Source: Pseudoxanthomonas yeongjuensis
GTDB taxonomy: Bacteria; Pseudomonadota; Gammaproteobacteria; Xanthomonadales; Xanthomonadaceae
Length of the DNA: 64,000 nt
Assembly: GCF_010093345.1 (NCBI RefSeq)
Contig: NZ_PDWT01000001.1
Span: 1,240,001-1,304,000, forward strand
Direction: 5' to 3'
Shown: positions 1 through 7,978 of the stretch, piece by piece
Position numbering within the stretch: the first letter of the stretch is position 1
How the letters are laid out: each line of letters opens with the position of its first letter
Made by a program: the position numbers and the translations under genes
Notes under the pieces: generated by a model
Told to the model about the DNA's origin: nothing
What the model saw: the letters and a program-made list of their open reading frames with translations, nothing else
Database searches by the model: none

Positions 1-227
1 TCGCGGTAACCCTTGGAGCCTTCCGGCAGGGCGATGCGTCCGTCGGATCGCAGGACCCTGTGCCAGGGCAATTTCGGATCTGTGTTCTCGCTCAGGGTCT
101 TCGCCGCCAGGCGCGCGCGTCCGGGCAGTCCGGCGCGATGCGCCACTTCGCCGTAACCGGCGACCTGTCCGCGCGGGATCGCGCGGACGGCGGCGAGGAT
201 GCGTTCGGCGGGAGACTTGTCGGCCAT
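1..227 (-). CDS. Alkyltransferase-like protein (ATL, MGMT-fold), 3' part missing
   Basis: The visible 75 codons match the DNA-binding domain of O6-alkylguanine-DNA alkyltransferases: an IPRGQVAGYGEVA helix-turn-helix stretch, an AR arginine-finger region, then LPWHRVLRSDGRI. The motif reads PWHRV where active methyltransferases have PCHRV. The reactive Cys is therefore replaced by Trp, as in ATL proteins, which bind alkylated guanine and pass it to nucleotide excision repair without removing the alkyl group. The start is the ATG at 225-227; the reading frame runs off the left edge, so the C-terminus is unseen. It is divergent from the next gene with about 40 bp between them. The family call is firm. 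The repair role is known for ATL homologues and inferred here. Confidence 0.85.
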   Translation of the reverse strand, partial: MADKSPAERILAAVRAIPRGQVAGYGEVAHRAGLPGRARLAAKTLSENTDPKLPWHRVLRSDGRIALPEGSKGYR

Positions 228-267
228 GAGGCATTAGCATAGCCGCGGCGATCCGAAGGAGCACGAC

Positions 268-678
268 ATGCAGAATTTCGAGCAGATCCGCAGCCACCTG
301 AGCAAAGCCGGCTACAAGGTGACCATGCACGAGCCGTACGTGGCTTGCGTGGAGTTGTCGCTGGCCGGCGGCAACCGCCACCAGGCGATCTTCCTGTCCG
401 AACTGGGCAACGACGACGAACGCGGCTACCTGCGGGTGAGCACGGTGATCGCGCCGATCACCGGCATCGACGCGCGCCGCGCGCTCGGCTTCAACTGGCA
501 GAGCAGCGTCGGCTACCTGGCCATCGGCGACCTGGACGGCGTGCCCTACCTCCAGCTGTGCGAGAACCGGCCGTATGAAGGGCTGACACCCTCGGAAGTG
601 GACCGCATGGTCCTGGAAATCGGCGGCCTGGGCGACAGCATGGAGCGCGCGCTTTCGGCAGAAGGCGATCTGTTGTAG
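268..678 (+). CDS. YbjN-like / type III secretion chaperone-fold protein
   Basis: This is a 136-residue soluble protein with no signal peptide or membrane segment. The alternating beta pattern, the GYLRVSTVIAPITG-type segment and the C-terminal helix resemble the YbjN / secretion-chaperone-like fold, found in small proteins thought to assist protein folding or signalling; I rank this as a fold guess only. The start is supported by an AAGGAG ribosome-binding site at 257-262, five bases before the ATG. The TAG stop (676-678) lies inside the left arm of a palindromic repeat, so the repeat probably also forms the 3' end of the mRNA. The gene stands alone, divergent from the ATL gene and convergent with the phosphate transporter. 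Function is unknown. Confidence 0.7.
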   Translation: MQNFEQIRSHLSKAGYKVTMHEPYVACVELSLAGGNRHQAIFLSELGNDDERGYLRVSTVIAPITGIDARRALGFNWQSSVGYLAIGDLDGVPYLQLCENRPYEGLTPSEVDRMVLEIGGLGDSMERALSAEGDLL

Positions 679-752
679 GAGCGGGCCTTGCCCGCGATGC
701 TCTTAGATCATTGACCCGAGAAAGGCATCGCGGGCAAGGCCCGCTCCTACAA
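674..752. repeat. Palindromic intergenic repeat pair, GGGC-CTT-GCCC core
   Basis: The left arm TTGTAGGAGCGGGCC and right arm GGCCCGCTCCTACAA are exact reverse complements, and each arm also contains the small palindrome GGGCCTTGCCC followed by GCGATGC. It sits between two convergent gene ends and could act as a bidirectional transcript end. Close copies lie at 9704, 34989 and 36885. Confidence 0.9.
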
Positions 753-757
753 GAGCC

Positions 758-1879
758 TTACGTCCAGCCCAGCGCCTCGATCAGCCGCCACAGTCCGTAG
801 GCGATACCGCCGGCGGCGGGAATGGTCAGGATCCACGCCCAGACGATGCGTTCGATCACGCTGAACTTCAGCGCCTTGGGATTTTTCGCAAATCCCACGC
901 CCATGATCGCGGTGGAAATGCTGTGGGTGGTCGACACCGGCATGCCGAAGTGCGCGGCCACGGTGAGGATGGTGGCCGAACTGGTCTCCGCGGCGAAGCC
1001 GTGGATCGGGTGCAGCTTGACCATCTTGTGACCCAGGGTCTTGATGATTTTCCAGCCGCCCGAGGCGGTGCCTGCGGCCATCACCACCGCGCAGGTCAGC
1101 ACGATCCACAGCGCGATCTCTTTCTCGTCGCCGCTTCCCGGGTGCAGGAACGCCAACCATGCCGGCAGGTCGTCCAGCGCGCCGGTCGCTTCGGCGCCGA
1201 ACAGGGTCAGGGCGATGACGCCCATGGTCTTCTGCGCATCGTTGTGCCCATGCGCGTAGCCCATGTAGGCCGCGGACAGGATCTGCGCCTTGCCGAAGAA
1301 CGCATTGACCCAGCGCGGCCGCGCCAGCCGCGCCAGCGGTCCGCCGGCCTTGGCCATCGCCGCGATCAGCGCCCACAGCAGCAGCATCACCAGCACGCCC
1401 AACAGGAAACCGGCGATCGGCGAGGTGATCATCGGCAGGAACACCTTCCACAACAGGCCCTTGTTCTTGGCCCAGTTGCCGACCTGCTCGGACCAGATCA
1501 ACGCCGCCCAGTTGTTGTGCGCCGCCGCCAGTGCCGCGCCGCACAAGCCGCCGATCAGCGCATGCGAGGACGAGGAAGGCAGGCCTTTCCACCAGGTGAT
1601 CAGGTTCCAGATGATGCCGCCCAGCAACGCGCACAGGATCACCTGCGAGCTGGCGTCCACCACCCCGGTATTGATGATGCCGCTGGCGATGGTGGCCGCG
1701 ACCGCGGTCCCGGTGAGCGCGCCGATCAGGTTCATCACCGCCGCCAGGATCACCGCCCAGCCCGGCGCCAGGACCTTGGTCGCGACCACGGTGGCGATGG
1801 AATTGGCGGTGTCGTGGAAACCGTTGACGAACTCGAACACGAGCGCGGCCAGGATCACGATCAGGACCAGAGCCAGCAT
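758..1879 (-). CDS. pit: Inorganic phosphate transporter, PiT family
   Basis: This 373-residue polytopic inner-membrane protein has the duplicated PiT signature: GFHDTANSIATVV at residues 20-32 and GHNDAQKTMG at about 211-220. Both lie in inverted halves with several hydrophobic segments each. PiT proteins are low-affinity symporters that take up metal-phosphate with protons (or Na+). The start codon overlaps the stop of the upstream DUF47 gene by one base (TGATG), which indicates translational coupling. DUF47/PhoU-like proteins are the usual partner of Pit. Length is typical for bacterial Pit proteins without a long central loop. The family is certain; the ion coupling is not visible. Confidence 0.95.
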   Translation of the reverse strand: MLALVLIVILAALVFEFVNGFHDTANSIATVVATKVLAPGWAVILAAVMNLIGALTGTAVAATIASGIINTGVVDASSQVILCALLGGIIWNLITWWKGLPSSSSHALIGGLCGAALAAAHNNWAALIWSEQVGNWAKNKGLLWKVFLPMITSPIAGFLLGVLVMLLLWALIAAMAKAGGPLARLARPRWVNAFFGKAQILSAAYMGYAHGHNDAQKTMGVIALTLFGAEATGALDDLPAWLAFLHPGSGDEKEIALWIVLTCAVVMAAGTASGGWKIIKTLGHKMVKLHPIHGFAAETSSATILTVAAHFGMPVSTTHSISTAIMGVGFAKNPKALKFSVIERIVWAWILTIPAAGGIAYGLWRLIEALGWT

Positions 1880-2505
1880 CAGCTGTTCTTCAGCACGATC
1901 TGGTAGGCCACCACGCCGGCCTCGCGGCAGCGGTCGATGGCTTTCTCCAGGATCTCGAAGAACTCCTTGAGCAGGAACATCTGCAGGTTGTCCAGGCGCC
2001 CGGAATAGATGTCGCGATACAACTCCAGCATCAACCGGTCGGCCTCGTTCTCCAGCGCGCGCAGCTTCTCGTTGAGCGCGGTCATGCGATCGATGTTCAT
2101 TTTCTGCAGGTCGTGGACCATCTCCACCACCACCGCCGCGGCCTGCTCCAGCATCGCCGCGCGCGGCGCGAAATCGATGCCTTCCAGGTGCTTGACCGCC
2201 AGCGAATAGCGGTCGGCGAACTTCTCGACCTGCTTGGGGATCTTGTACAGCGCCGAACCCAGGGCCTCGATGTCCTCGCGCTCGAGCGGGGTGATGAAGC
2301 TGTCGACCAGGGCGTGGCTGATCTTGTCGGAGGCGGCGCGCTCGCGCTGGCGGGCCAGCTTGAAGGCGTCCAGCGCCGGCTGCCGGTCGGTGGCCTTCAT
2401 CATGCTGTGCAGGGCCTTGGTGCTGTCGTAGGCGGCTTGCGCGGCTTCGTCGAGCAGGGTGTAGAACTGCTGGCCGGAGCCGAAAATCGTCTGCAGCGAA
2501 AACAT
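1879..2505 (-). CDS. DUF47 family PhoU-like protein, Pit accessory
   Basis: This 208-residue all-helical cytoplasmic protein has the DUF47/PhoU-like pattern: long amphipathic helices, acidic clusters such as FITPLEREDIEAL and ENEADRL, and no membrane segment. Members are encoded immediately upstream of pit in many bacteria and are thought to modulate the transporter. In Sinorhizobium the equivalent orfA-pit operon is repressed by PhoB. Here the gene is first in the operon, its TGA overlaps the ATG of pit, and a Pho-box-like sequence lies about 50 bp upstream. The start is the first ATG of the frame. No strong Shine-Dalgarno is seen. Confidence 0.9.
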   Translation of the reverse strand: MFSLQTIFGSGQQFYTLLDEAAQAAYDSTKALHSMMKATDRQPALDAFKLARQRERAASDKISHALVDSFITPLEREDIEALGSALYKIPKQVEKFADRYSLAVKHLEGIDFAPRAAMLEQAAAVVVEMVHDLQKMNIDRMTALNEKLRALENEADRLMLELYRDIYSGRLDNLQMFLLKEFFEILEKAIDRCREAGVVAYQIVLKNS

Positions 2506-2551
2506 GGGGCGTGTCCCGCCGTCACGGGAGGGACGGCAACCGGAAGGAATT

Positions 2552-2569
2552 ATGACGGTTTAGGGACAG
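2552..2569 (-). promoter_or_regulatory. Candidate Pho box upstream of the DUF47-pit operon
   Basis: Read on the minus strand the sequence is CTGTCCC-TAAA-CCGTCAT, two 7-base half-sites with a 4-base A/T-rich spacer. This matches the E. coli PhoB box CTGTCAT-N4-CTGTCAT at 11 of 14 half-site positions. It overlaps a CATAAT sequence that could be the -10 box; an activator or repressor so placed would cover the promoter. Confidence 0.5.
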
Positions 2570-2580
2570 GCTGTGGCACC

Positions 2581-2601
2581 CGCCCCGGCATTACCGGGGC
2601 G
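2581..2601. other. Stem-loop in the 265-bp spacer between divergent DUF47 and corC-like genes
   Basis: CGCCCCGG and CCGGGGCG form a perfect 8-bp stem around CATTA. No T-run follows, so a terminator is unlikely. Its role is not visible. Confidence 0.4.
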
Positions 2602-2770
2602 CATGCGTCCGACCCCGGTCCCGTCGGGCAAAGTCCCGGGCCGGTTTGCTAGACTCCGCACCGCGCCCAGGCGCACCTTATGGAAGACGACCCTACCTCC
2701 CCCCTTCGCGCCGGCCCGCACCTGGTCGTGCGCGACCCCGCAGAAGCCGGCCCCGGCGAGGATCGTCCGC

Positions 2771-4084
2771 GTGCTTGAGCTGCTGATCGTCATCGCCCTG
2801 ATCGTCCTCAATGCCTTCTTCGCCCTATCGGAGATGGCATTGATGACTTCGCGCAAACTGCGCCTGAAGCAGATGGCGCAGGAAAGCCGGGGCGCCAGAG
2901 TGGCGTTGGCCCTGGCCGAGCATCCCGACAACCTGCTGTCCACGGTCCAGGTCGGCATCACCGGCATCGGCGTGCTGACCGGCGTGTTCGGCGGCGATGC
3001 GATCGGCGCGATCATCGCCAACTGGCTGACCGGAATATGGCCGACTGCCGCCTCGTATTCGGCAGCCATCGGCATTGGCACCGCGGTCACCCTGATCACC
3101 GCCAGCTCGGTCATTTTCGGCGAACTCATTCCCAAGCGCCTGGCCCTGACCAATGCGGAAAACATAGCCGCCGTGGTCGCCATTCCGCTGGACTGGCTGT
3201 CGCGCATCGCCCGTCCGATCGTGTTCGTGCTGGGCGCGATCAATCGCCTGGTCCTGCGCCTGCTCGGCATCCGCGACGACGACCGCAACGCGGTCAGCGA
3301 GGAAGAAATCCGCATGCTGGTCAGCGAAGGCCACGCCCAGGGCGTGATCGACGTCGACGAGCGCAACATGGTCAACCGGGTGCTGCGCCTGGGCGACCGC
3401 ACCGCCGACAGCCTGATGACCCCGCGCAAGAGGATCGTGTGGCTGGACCAGTCCGCGAGCTACGAAGAAAACATCGAGACCATGCGCGAGTCGCAGTTCT
3501 CGCGCTTCCCGGTATATCGCGGCGGCGACCAGGACGTGGTCGGCGTGCTCGAAGTGAAGTCGCTGCTGGACCGTTTCGCCGAACGTTCGCCGGAGATCTT
3601 CCGCAGCCTGCGCGAACCGTTGTTCGTGTCCGAGTCAACCCATGCGATGAAGCTGCTGGAGATCCTGCGCGAGGAGCAGCAGTCGCTGGCACTGGTGGTC
3701 GACGAATACGGCGAGATCCAGGGCCTGGTGACCCTCAGCGACCTGATGGGCGCGGTGGTCGGCCGCCTGCAGGCCTCGGAGAACAGCGACGAGGACGCGC
3801 TGGTGGTCGTGCGCGACGACGGCTCGCTGCTGGTCGACGGTTCGTTGCCCAACGACGATCTGCGCGAACTGCTGGGTGGCGTCGCCCTGCCCGACGGCGA
3901 CGAAGCCGACTACAACACCATCGCCGGCCTGGTGATCGAACATTTCGGCCGCATCCCGCATGTCGGCGAACATCTGGACTGGGCGGGCTGGCGCATCGAG
4001 GTGGTGGACCTGGACGGTGCGCGCATCGACAAGTTGCTGCTGCAGAAACTGCCGGAAGACGAAGATGACGAAACCAGCGCCTGA
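2771..4084 (+). CDS. CNNM/CorC (HlyC, TlyC-like) membrane protein with CBS pair
   Basis: This 437-residue protein has an N-terminal CNNM (DUF21) membrane domain at about residues 1-190 starting with the hydrophobic helix LELLIVIALIVLNAFFALSE. A CBS-domain pair follows at about 205-330 (LMTPRKRIVWLD... and ALVVDEYGEIQGLVTLSDLM) and a CorC/HlyC C-terminal domain at about 345-425. Such proteins are linked to magnesium/cobalt efflux or resistance. I chose the GTG at 2771 because GAGGA (2758-2762) lies eight bases upstream and the protein then begins at the first membrane helix. An upstream in-frame ATG at 2573 would add 66 low-complexity residues. The stop overlaps the next gene by 20 bp, so the two are probably coupled. 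Confidence 0.9.
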   Translation: MLELLIVIALIVLNAFFALSEMALMTSRKLRLKQMAQESRGARVALALAEHPDNLLSTVQVGITGIGVLTGVFGGDAIGAIIANWLTGIWPTAASYSAAIGIGTAVTLITASSVIFGELIPKRLALTNAENIAAVVAIPLDWLSRIARPIVFVLGAINRLVLRLLGIRDDDRNAVSEEEIRMLVSEGHAQGVIDVDERNMVNRVLRLGDRTADSLMTPRKRIVWLDQSASYEENIETMRESQFSRFPVYRGGDQDVVGVLEVKSLLDRFAERSPEIFRSLREPLFVSESTHAMKLLEILREEQQSLALVVDEYGEIQGLVTLSDLMGAVVGRLQASENSDEDALVVVRDDGSLLVDGSLPNDDLRELLGGVALPDGDEADYNTIAGLVIEHFGRIPHVGEHLDWAGWRIEVVDLDGARIDKLLLQKLPEDEDDETSA

Positions 4085-4721
4085 TTCCGGCACCACGCCG
4101 GAACCGGGCGCCAGCGAGCACGTCAGCACCCGCGCGGTGCTGGATGCTTTCGCCGCCGGCGATCCCGACGACCATCTGCGCATGGGCGACCTGCTTTCGG
4201 GCTTGCGCCAGACCGCTTTCGGCATGCTGCTGTTCGTGGCCGTGCTGCCCGCCTTCCTGCCCATCCCCGGCCTCGCCGGCGCGATCAGCGGCCCGCTGGT
4301 CGTGCTGATCGGCGCGCAGTTGCTGCTCTGCCTGCGCAAGCCCTGGCTGCCGGGCTTCCTGGCCAGGCGCGGGCCGCATCGCCGGTCGATGGCGCGCTTC
4401 CGCGACATGATGGCGCGCTGGCTGGGCTGGCTGGAGAAACTGGTGCGTCCACGCATGGAAGGCGTGCTGGACCATCCGCTGGCCAGCGCGTTCACCGGCC
4501 TGCTGCTGGTCCTGCTGGGCCTGCTGCTGGCCTTGCCGATTCCGTTCACCAACTACCTGTTCGGCGTGCTGTTGCTGCTGTTCGTGTTCGCCCTGCTGGA
4601 GCGCGACGGCGCATTGATGCTGATCGCCTGGCTGGCCGGCGCGATCGCCGTGGTCGTGTTCGGCTTCGTCTCCGGCAACCTGGTGCAGATGCTGGTGCAC
4701 ATGGTGGACGGCTGGTTCTGA
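4065..4721 (+). CDS. ExoD family membrane protein
   Basis: The 218-residue protein has a soluble N-terminus (SEHVSTRAVLDAFAAGDPDDHLRMGDLL) and four to five hydrophobic helices in the ExoD pattern, including FGMLLFVAVLPAFLPIPG and a C-terminal hairpin rich in Leu. ExoD was first described in Sinorhizobium exopolysaccharide synthesis and alkali tolerance; its biochemical activity is unknown. The ATG at 4065 lies within the 3' end of the CorC-like gene in another frame, with GGAAGACGAAG just upstream, and the family N-terminus begins shortly after it. Coupling to a CorC-type protein suggests an envelope or ion-homeostasis role, which is inference. Confidence 0.88.
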   Translation: MTKPAPDSGTTPEPGASEHVSTRAVLDAFAAGDPDDHLRMGDLLSGLRQTAFGMLLFVAVLPAFLPIPGLAGAISGPLVVLIGAQLLLCLRKPWLPGFLARRGPHRRSMARFRDMMARWLGWLEKLVRPRMEGVLDHPLASAFTGLLLVLLGLLLALPIPFTNYLFGVLLLLFVFALLERDGALMLIAWLAGAIAVVVFGFVSGNLVQMLVHMVDGWF

Positions 4722-4751
4722 TCCAGCTTTCCGGAATTTCGCTACGCCTCG

Positions 4752-4829
4752 GCGCGCGTAGGAGCGACGTGAGTCGCGATCGAGAGAACGGCGGGATCCA
4801 TTCGCGACTCACGTCGCTCCTACGCGCGC
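4752..4829. repeat. Palindromic intergenic repeat pair, GAC-GTGA-GTC core
   Basis: Left arm GCGCGCGTAGGAGCGACG and right arm CGTCGCTCCTACGCGCGC are exact complements, with the inner palindrome GACGTGAGTC. The same core occurs at 23816, and a GACGTAAGTC variant at 45935. It sits between convergent genes. Confidence 0.9.
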
Positions 4830-4866
4830 TACCCAGCACCTTCGGCGGGCCGGGGCCCGCCCTATG

Positions 4867-6984
4867 TCAGACCAGCAGCAGCGCGAACTCGGCCGCGCTC
4901 ATCGGGTAGCCCATCCAGTAGCCTTGCGCCAGGTCGCAGCCGCGCGCGCGCAGGATGTCGAACTGCGCTTCCTTCTCCACGCCTTCGGCGACCACGGTGA
5001 TGCCCAGCGAATGGGCCATGGCGATGATCGCCGTGGTCAGGGCCAGGTCGTCCGGATCGCGCTGCATGTCGGCGATGAAGCTGCGGTCGATCTTGACCCC
5101 GTCCACCGGCACCCGGCGCAGATGGCTGAGTCCGGAAAAGCCGGTGCCGAAATCGTCCAGCCACACCTTGACCCCGGTGCGGTGCAGCTTCGCCAGCAGA
5201 GCGCTGGCGTGCGCCTCGTCGCTGATCACCGCGGTCTCTGTCAATTCCAGGTGCAGGCGTTGCGCAGGCAGCCCTGTATCGCGCAGGCAGGAAGCGACTT
5301 CTTCGGGCAGGTCGCCGCTGCGCAATTGCCGCGGAGAGACGTTGACCGCCACGAACGGGGCTTCGTCCATGCCGCTCCCGGTGGGCCAGCGCGCCGCCGC
5401 GGTGCATGCGGCGCGCAACACGCGCGGGCCGATACTTTCGATCAGGCCGCTTTGTTCGGCCACGTCGATGAACACCGACGGCGCGATCGAGCCCATTTCC
5501 GGATGCTGCCAGCGCAACAGCGCCTCGGCGCCGACGATGCGGCTGTCGGCCACCCGGAAGATCGGCTGGTAGACCAGGCTCAGCTCGCCACGCTCCCAGG
5601 CGCCGCGCAGTTCCTGTTCCATGTGCACGCGGCGCTCCACCGCCTGCTCCATGGCGCGGCTGTAGAAGCGGTAGCAGTTCTTGCCGGCGACCTTGGCCTG
5701 GTACATGGCGATGTCGCCGTTCTTCATCAGCGCGGTGGCGCCGGACGCATCTTCCGGGAACAGGGTGATGCCGATCGAAGTGCCCAGGAACACCTGGCGC
5801 CCTTCCACCACCAGCGGCTGCCCCAGTTCCTTCACCAGCGCCTCGGCCAGCCGGGTGGCGGAGGCGCGCACGTCGCCCTCCTGGATCAGGATCACGAACT
5901 CGTCGCCGCCGAAGCGCGCCAGCAACGACTCGTCGCCGCCCATGCGCTCGACCACGCTGCGGATCCGGTTGGCGAACTGCAACAGCACCTCGTCGCCCGC
6001 CTCGTGGCCCAGGGTGTCGTTGACGCGCTTGAAGTCGTCGATGTCGGCGAACAGCACCGCAAGCTGGCGACCGGCGCCGCGCAGCATCATCAGACGGTGG
6101 TCGAGGCTTTCGCGGAACGCGAGACGATTGGTCAATCCGGTCAGCGCATCGGTATAGGCCATGCGCCGCACGTCGCGATCGTGGCGGGCGATGCTGTCGT
6201 TCATGTCGCTGAAAGCGCGGACCAGATCGCCCACCTCGTCCTGGCGGTCGCTGACCAGGTGCTTGGCATCGTAGTCGCCGGTGCCGATCGCGTTGGCCGC
6301 GTCGGCCAGTTGCCGGATCGGTTTCACCAGCGTGCGTTGCACGTACCAGACGACAACGACACTTACCGCGACCAGCGCCGCCAGCAACGCCACGAACCAG
6401 CCCATGTGCCGCCTGCCCAGTTCCAGCAGGCGGTTATTGAGATTGCCGGCGGCGCGTTCCTCGTTGGCGCGGATCTCGGCCAGGGAAAAGCCCACGCGGA
6501 CCCCGCCGATGCGCTGGTTGCCGATGCTGATCGCCTCGGATACGTCCATCACCTGCGGCGACCATTGGGTCAGCAGGCGGTCGGACGCGACCGCTGCGCG
6601 CGCCAGCGGATCGTTCATGACCTGGCCGTAGGCGGCGATGTCGTAGGAACCGTCGTGGACGATCTTGCCATCCACACCGTAGACCAGCACGTAGGCGACG
6701 TCGGGTTGGCGCGAGGCGGCGCGCACGATGATGCCGATGGCGTCCAGGTCGGAGTAGTACAGGGGGTTGGTCAGCGAATCGGCGAGTTGTTCCACCGTCG
6801 CCTCGCCACGCCGGCCCAGCGCATCCGCGGCCATCGACTGCATGGCTTCGCGGCCGAGCACGTCCACTTCGCTCTGCATCGTCGATTGCCGCTGCAGCAA
6901 CAACGCCAGCAGCGCCAGCACCACCAGCAAGGCCACGCCCATCGCCAGCAGGAACCGGGCCTGCAGACCGAAGCGCAGGCTCAT
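4867..6984 (-). CDS. Membrane-bound GGDEF-EAL protein (c-di-GMP turnover)
   Basis: This 705-residue sensor has a TM helix at 11-30, a periplasmic domain at about 31-190, a second TM at 195-215, a HAMP domain at about 216-270, GGDEF at about 275-440 and EAL at about 455-700. The catalytic motifs look intact: RFGGDEF (GGDEF at 359-363), GAEALLRW (EAL at 487-489), DDFGTG and QGYWMG. It could make c-di-GMP from GTP and also hydrolyse it; which dominates cannot be read. Its ATG overlaps the TGA of the upstream PhnD-like gene (ATGA), so the periplasmic binding protein is the likely ligand carrier for the sensor domain. That partnership is inference from gene structure. Confidence 0.93.
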   Translation of the reverse strand: MSLRFGLQARFLLAMGVALLVVLALLALLLQRQSTMQSEVDVLGREAMQSMAADALGRRGEATVEQLADSLTNPLYYSDLDAIGIIVRAASRQPDVAYVLVYGVDGKIVHDGSYDIAAYGQVMNDPLARAAVASDRLLTQWSPQVMDVSEAISIGNQRIGGVRVGFSLAEIRANEERAAGNLNNRLLELGRRHMGWFVALLAALVAVSVVVVWYVQRTLVKPIRQLADAANAIGTGDYDAKHLVSDRQDEVGDLVRAFSDMNDSIARHDRDVRRMAYTDALTGLTNRLAFRESLDHRLMMLRGAGRQLAVLFADIDDFKRVNDTLGHEAGDEVLLQFANRIRSVVERMGGDESLLARFGGDEFVILIQEGDVRASATRLAEALVKELGQPLVVEGRQVFLGTSIGITLFPEDASGATALMKNGDIAMYQAKVAGKNCYRFYSRAMEQAVERRVHMEQELRGAWERGELSLVYQPIFRVADSRIVGAEALLRWQHPEMGSIAPSVFIDVAEQSGLIESIGPRVLRAACTAAARWPTGSGMDEAPFVAVNVSPRQLRSGDLPEEVASCLRDTGLPAQRLHLELTETAVISDEAHASALLAKLHRTGVKVWLDDFGTGFSGLSHLRRVPVDGVKIDRSFIADMQRDPDDLALTTAIIAMAHSLGITVVAEGVEKEAQFDILRARGCDLAQGYWMGYPMSAAEFALLLV

Positions 6985-7931
6985 TCGACCTGCTCGCGCA
7001 CGCGCCCGATGCCATCGCGCAACCGATCCAGGCCCTGCTGCGAAGCAGGGTCCACCGGCATGAAGCGCGTGGTGCGGAAGAACAGGGTCATCGCCTCGCG
7101 CGCGGCGGGATCATCGGCCGCCTGCAGCAGCACCTCGCGCAGCCGCGCCTCGACCTTCGGATCCAGGTTGCTGCGCACCATCTCCAATGCACGCGGGTAT
7201 TCCGGGGTCTGGTAGATGGCCTTCATGTCCTGGCGGAAAGCCGGCGGCATCCGTCGTGGATCTCCCCAGTCCAGGCTGCTGAACACACCGGCGTCCACCA
7301 GGCGCTTGTGCACCCAGGCGGCGATGTTGAGTTCGGAGCGCGCGAACACGTAACCCACCGAGTCGGGCGTCGGCCGGTCCATCGGCGACAGCAGTATTTC
7401 CAGGTTCAATCCCTGGTCCAGCAGCGCCGACGCCGGCACGATGTAGGCGCTGGTGGAGGCGGTGCTCTGGAAGGCGATGCTGTGGCCCTGCAGGTCGGCC
7501 AAGTTGTCTATACCGCTGTCCTTGCGCACGAAGAATACCGAATGATAACGGCTGACCCCGCCGCGTTCGGTCAGCAACAGCGGCCTGGCGCCCGCGCGTT
7601 TCTGCAGCTGCATGCCGGTGCCGGCGGTTTCGGTGACCCAGTCCACGCGCCCGCGGCGCAGGTAACTGGTCATCTGCTGCGCGTCGCGCGCCATCAGGAT
7701 GCGGCCTTCCTTGATGCCCACATCGCGCATCCGCGGCACCACGTAGTCCAGCAATGGCTTGAGTTGCTCGTAGTGGGCCTTGGGATCGTCGCTGATGCGG
7801 CCGAGGACCAGCACGCTTTCATCGATGCCAACGGGCGCAGATAGCGCCGCAGCTGCGGCGCCCGGCAGCGACATGGCCAGCAATGACAGGGCAAGACCAA
7901 ACCAGACGGTGCGCAACGTTGGGGCTCGCAT
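6981..7931 (-). CDS. PhnD-like periplasmic phosphate/phosphonate-binding protein
   Basis: The 316-residue protein begins with a signal peptide (a run of Leu/Ala ending near GAAAA at about residue 28). It then follows the PhnD/SsuA periplasmic-binding fold: VLVLGRISDDPKAHYEQLKPLLDYV, a TSYLRRGRVDWVTET hinge and GHSIAFQSTASTSAYIVPA, which matches the anion-binding serine/threonine loop of PhnD-type proteins. No ABC permease or ATPase is nearby. The next gene, overlapping by four bases, is a GGDEF-EAL sensor, so a signalling rather than transport role is likely. The start is the ATG at 7929-7931, directly ahead of the signal peptide; trmJ ends 48 bp upstream on the same strand. The ligand is unknown. 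Confidence 0.88.
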   Translation of the reverse strand: MRAPTLRTVWFGLALSLLAMSLPGAAAAALSAPVGIDESVLVLGRISDDPKAHYEQLKPLLDYVVPRMRDVGIKEGRILMARDAQQMTSYLRRGRVDWVTETAGTGMQLQKRAGARPLLLTERGGVSRYHSVFFVRKDSGIDNLADLQGHSIAFQSTASTSAYIVPASALLDQGLNLEILLSPMDRPTPDSVGYVFARSELNIAAWVHKRLVDAGVFSSLDWGDPRRMPPAFRQDMKAIYQTPEYPRALEMVRSNLDPKVEARLREVLLQAADDPAAREAMTLFFRTTRFMPVDPASQQGLDRLRDGIGRVREQVE

Positions 7932-7978
7932 CAGCAGCAGAGTTGAGACTAGCCGAAAGCTCCGGCCGGGGGTAGTGA

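Noticed and set aside
2680..2778. A 32-codon frame overlapping the start of the CorC-like gene
   Set aside because: Weak ribosome-binding site and Pro/Ala/Gly-rich product; it might be an upstream leader but nothing else supports it.
4864..7215. A 783-codon frame opposite the GGDEF-EAL gene
   Set aside because: Antisense shadow; the opposite strand has intact GGDEF and EAL motifs and correct length.
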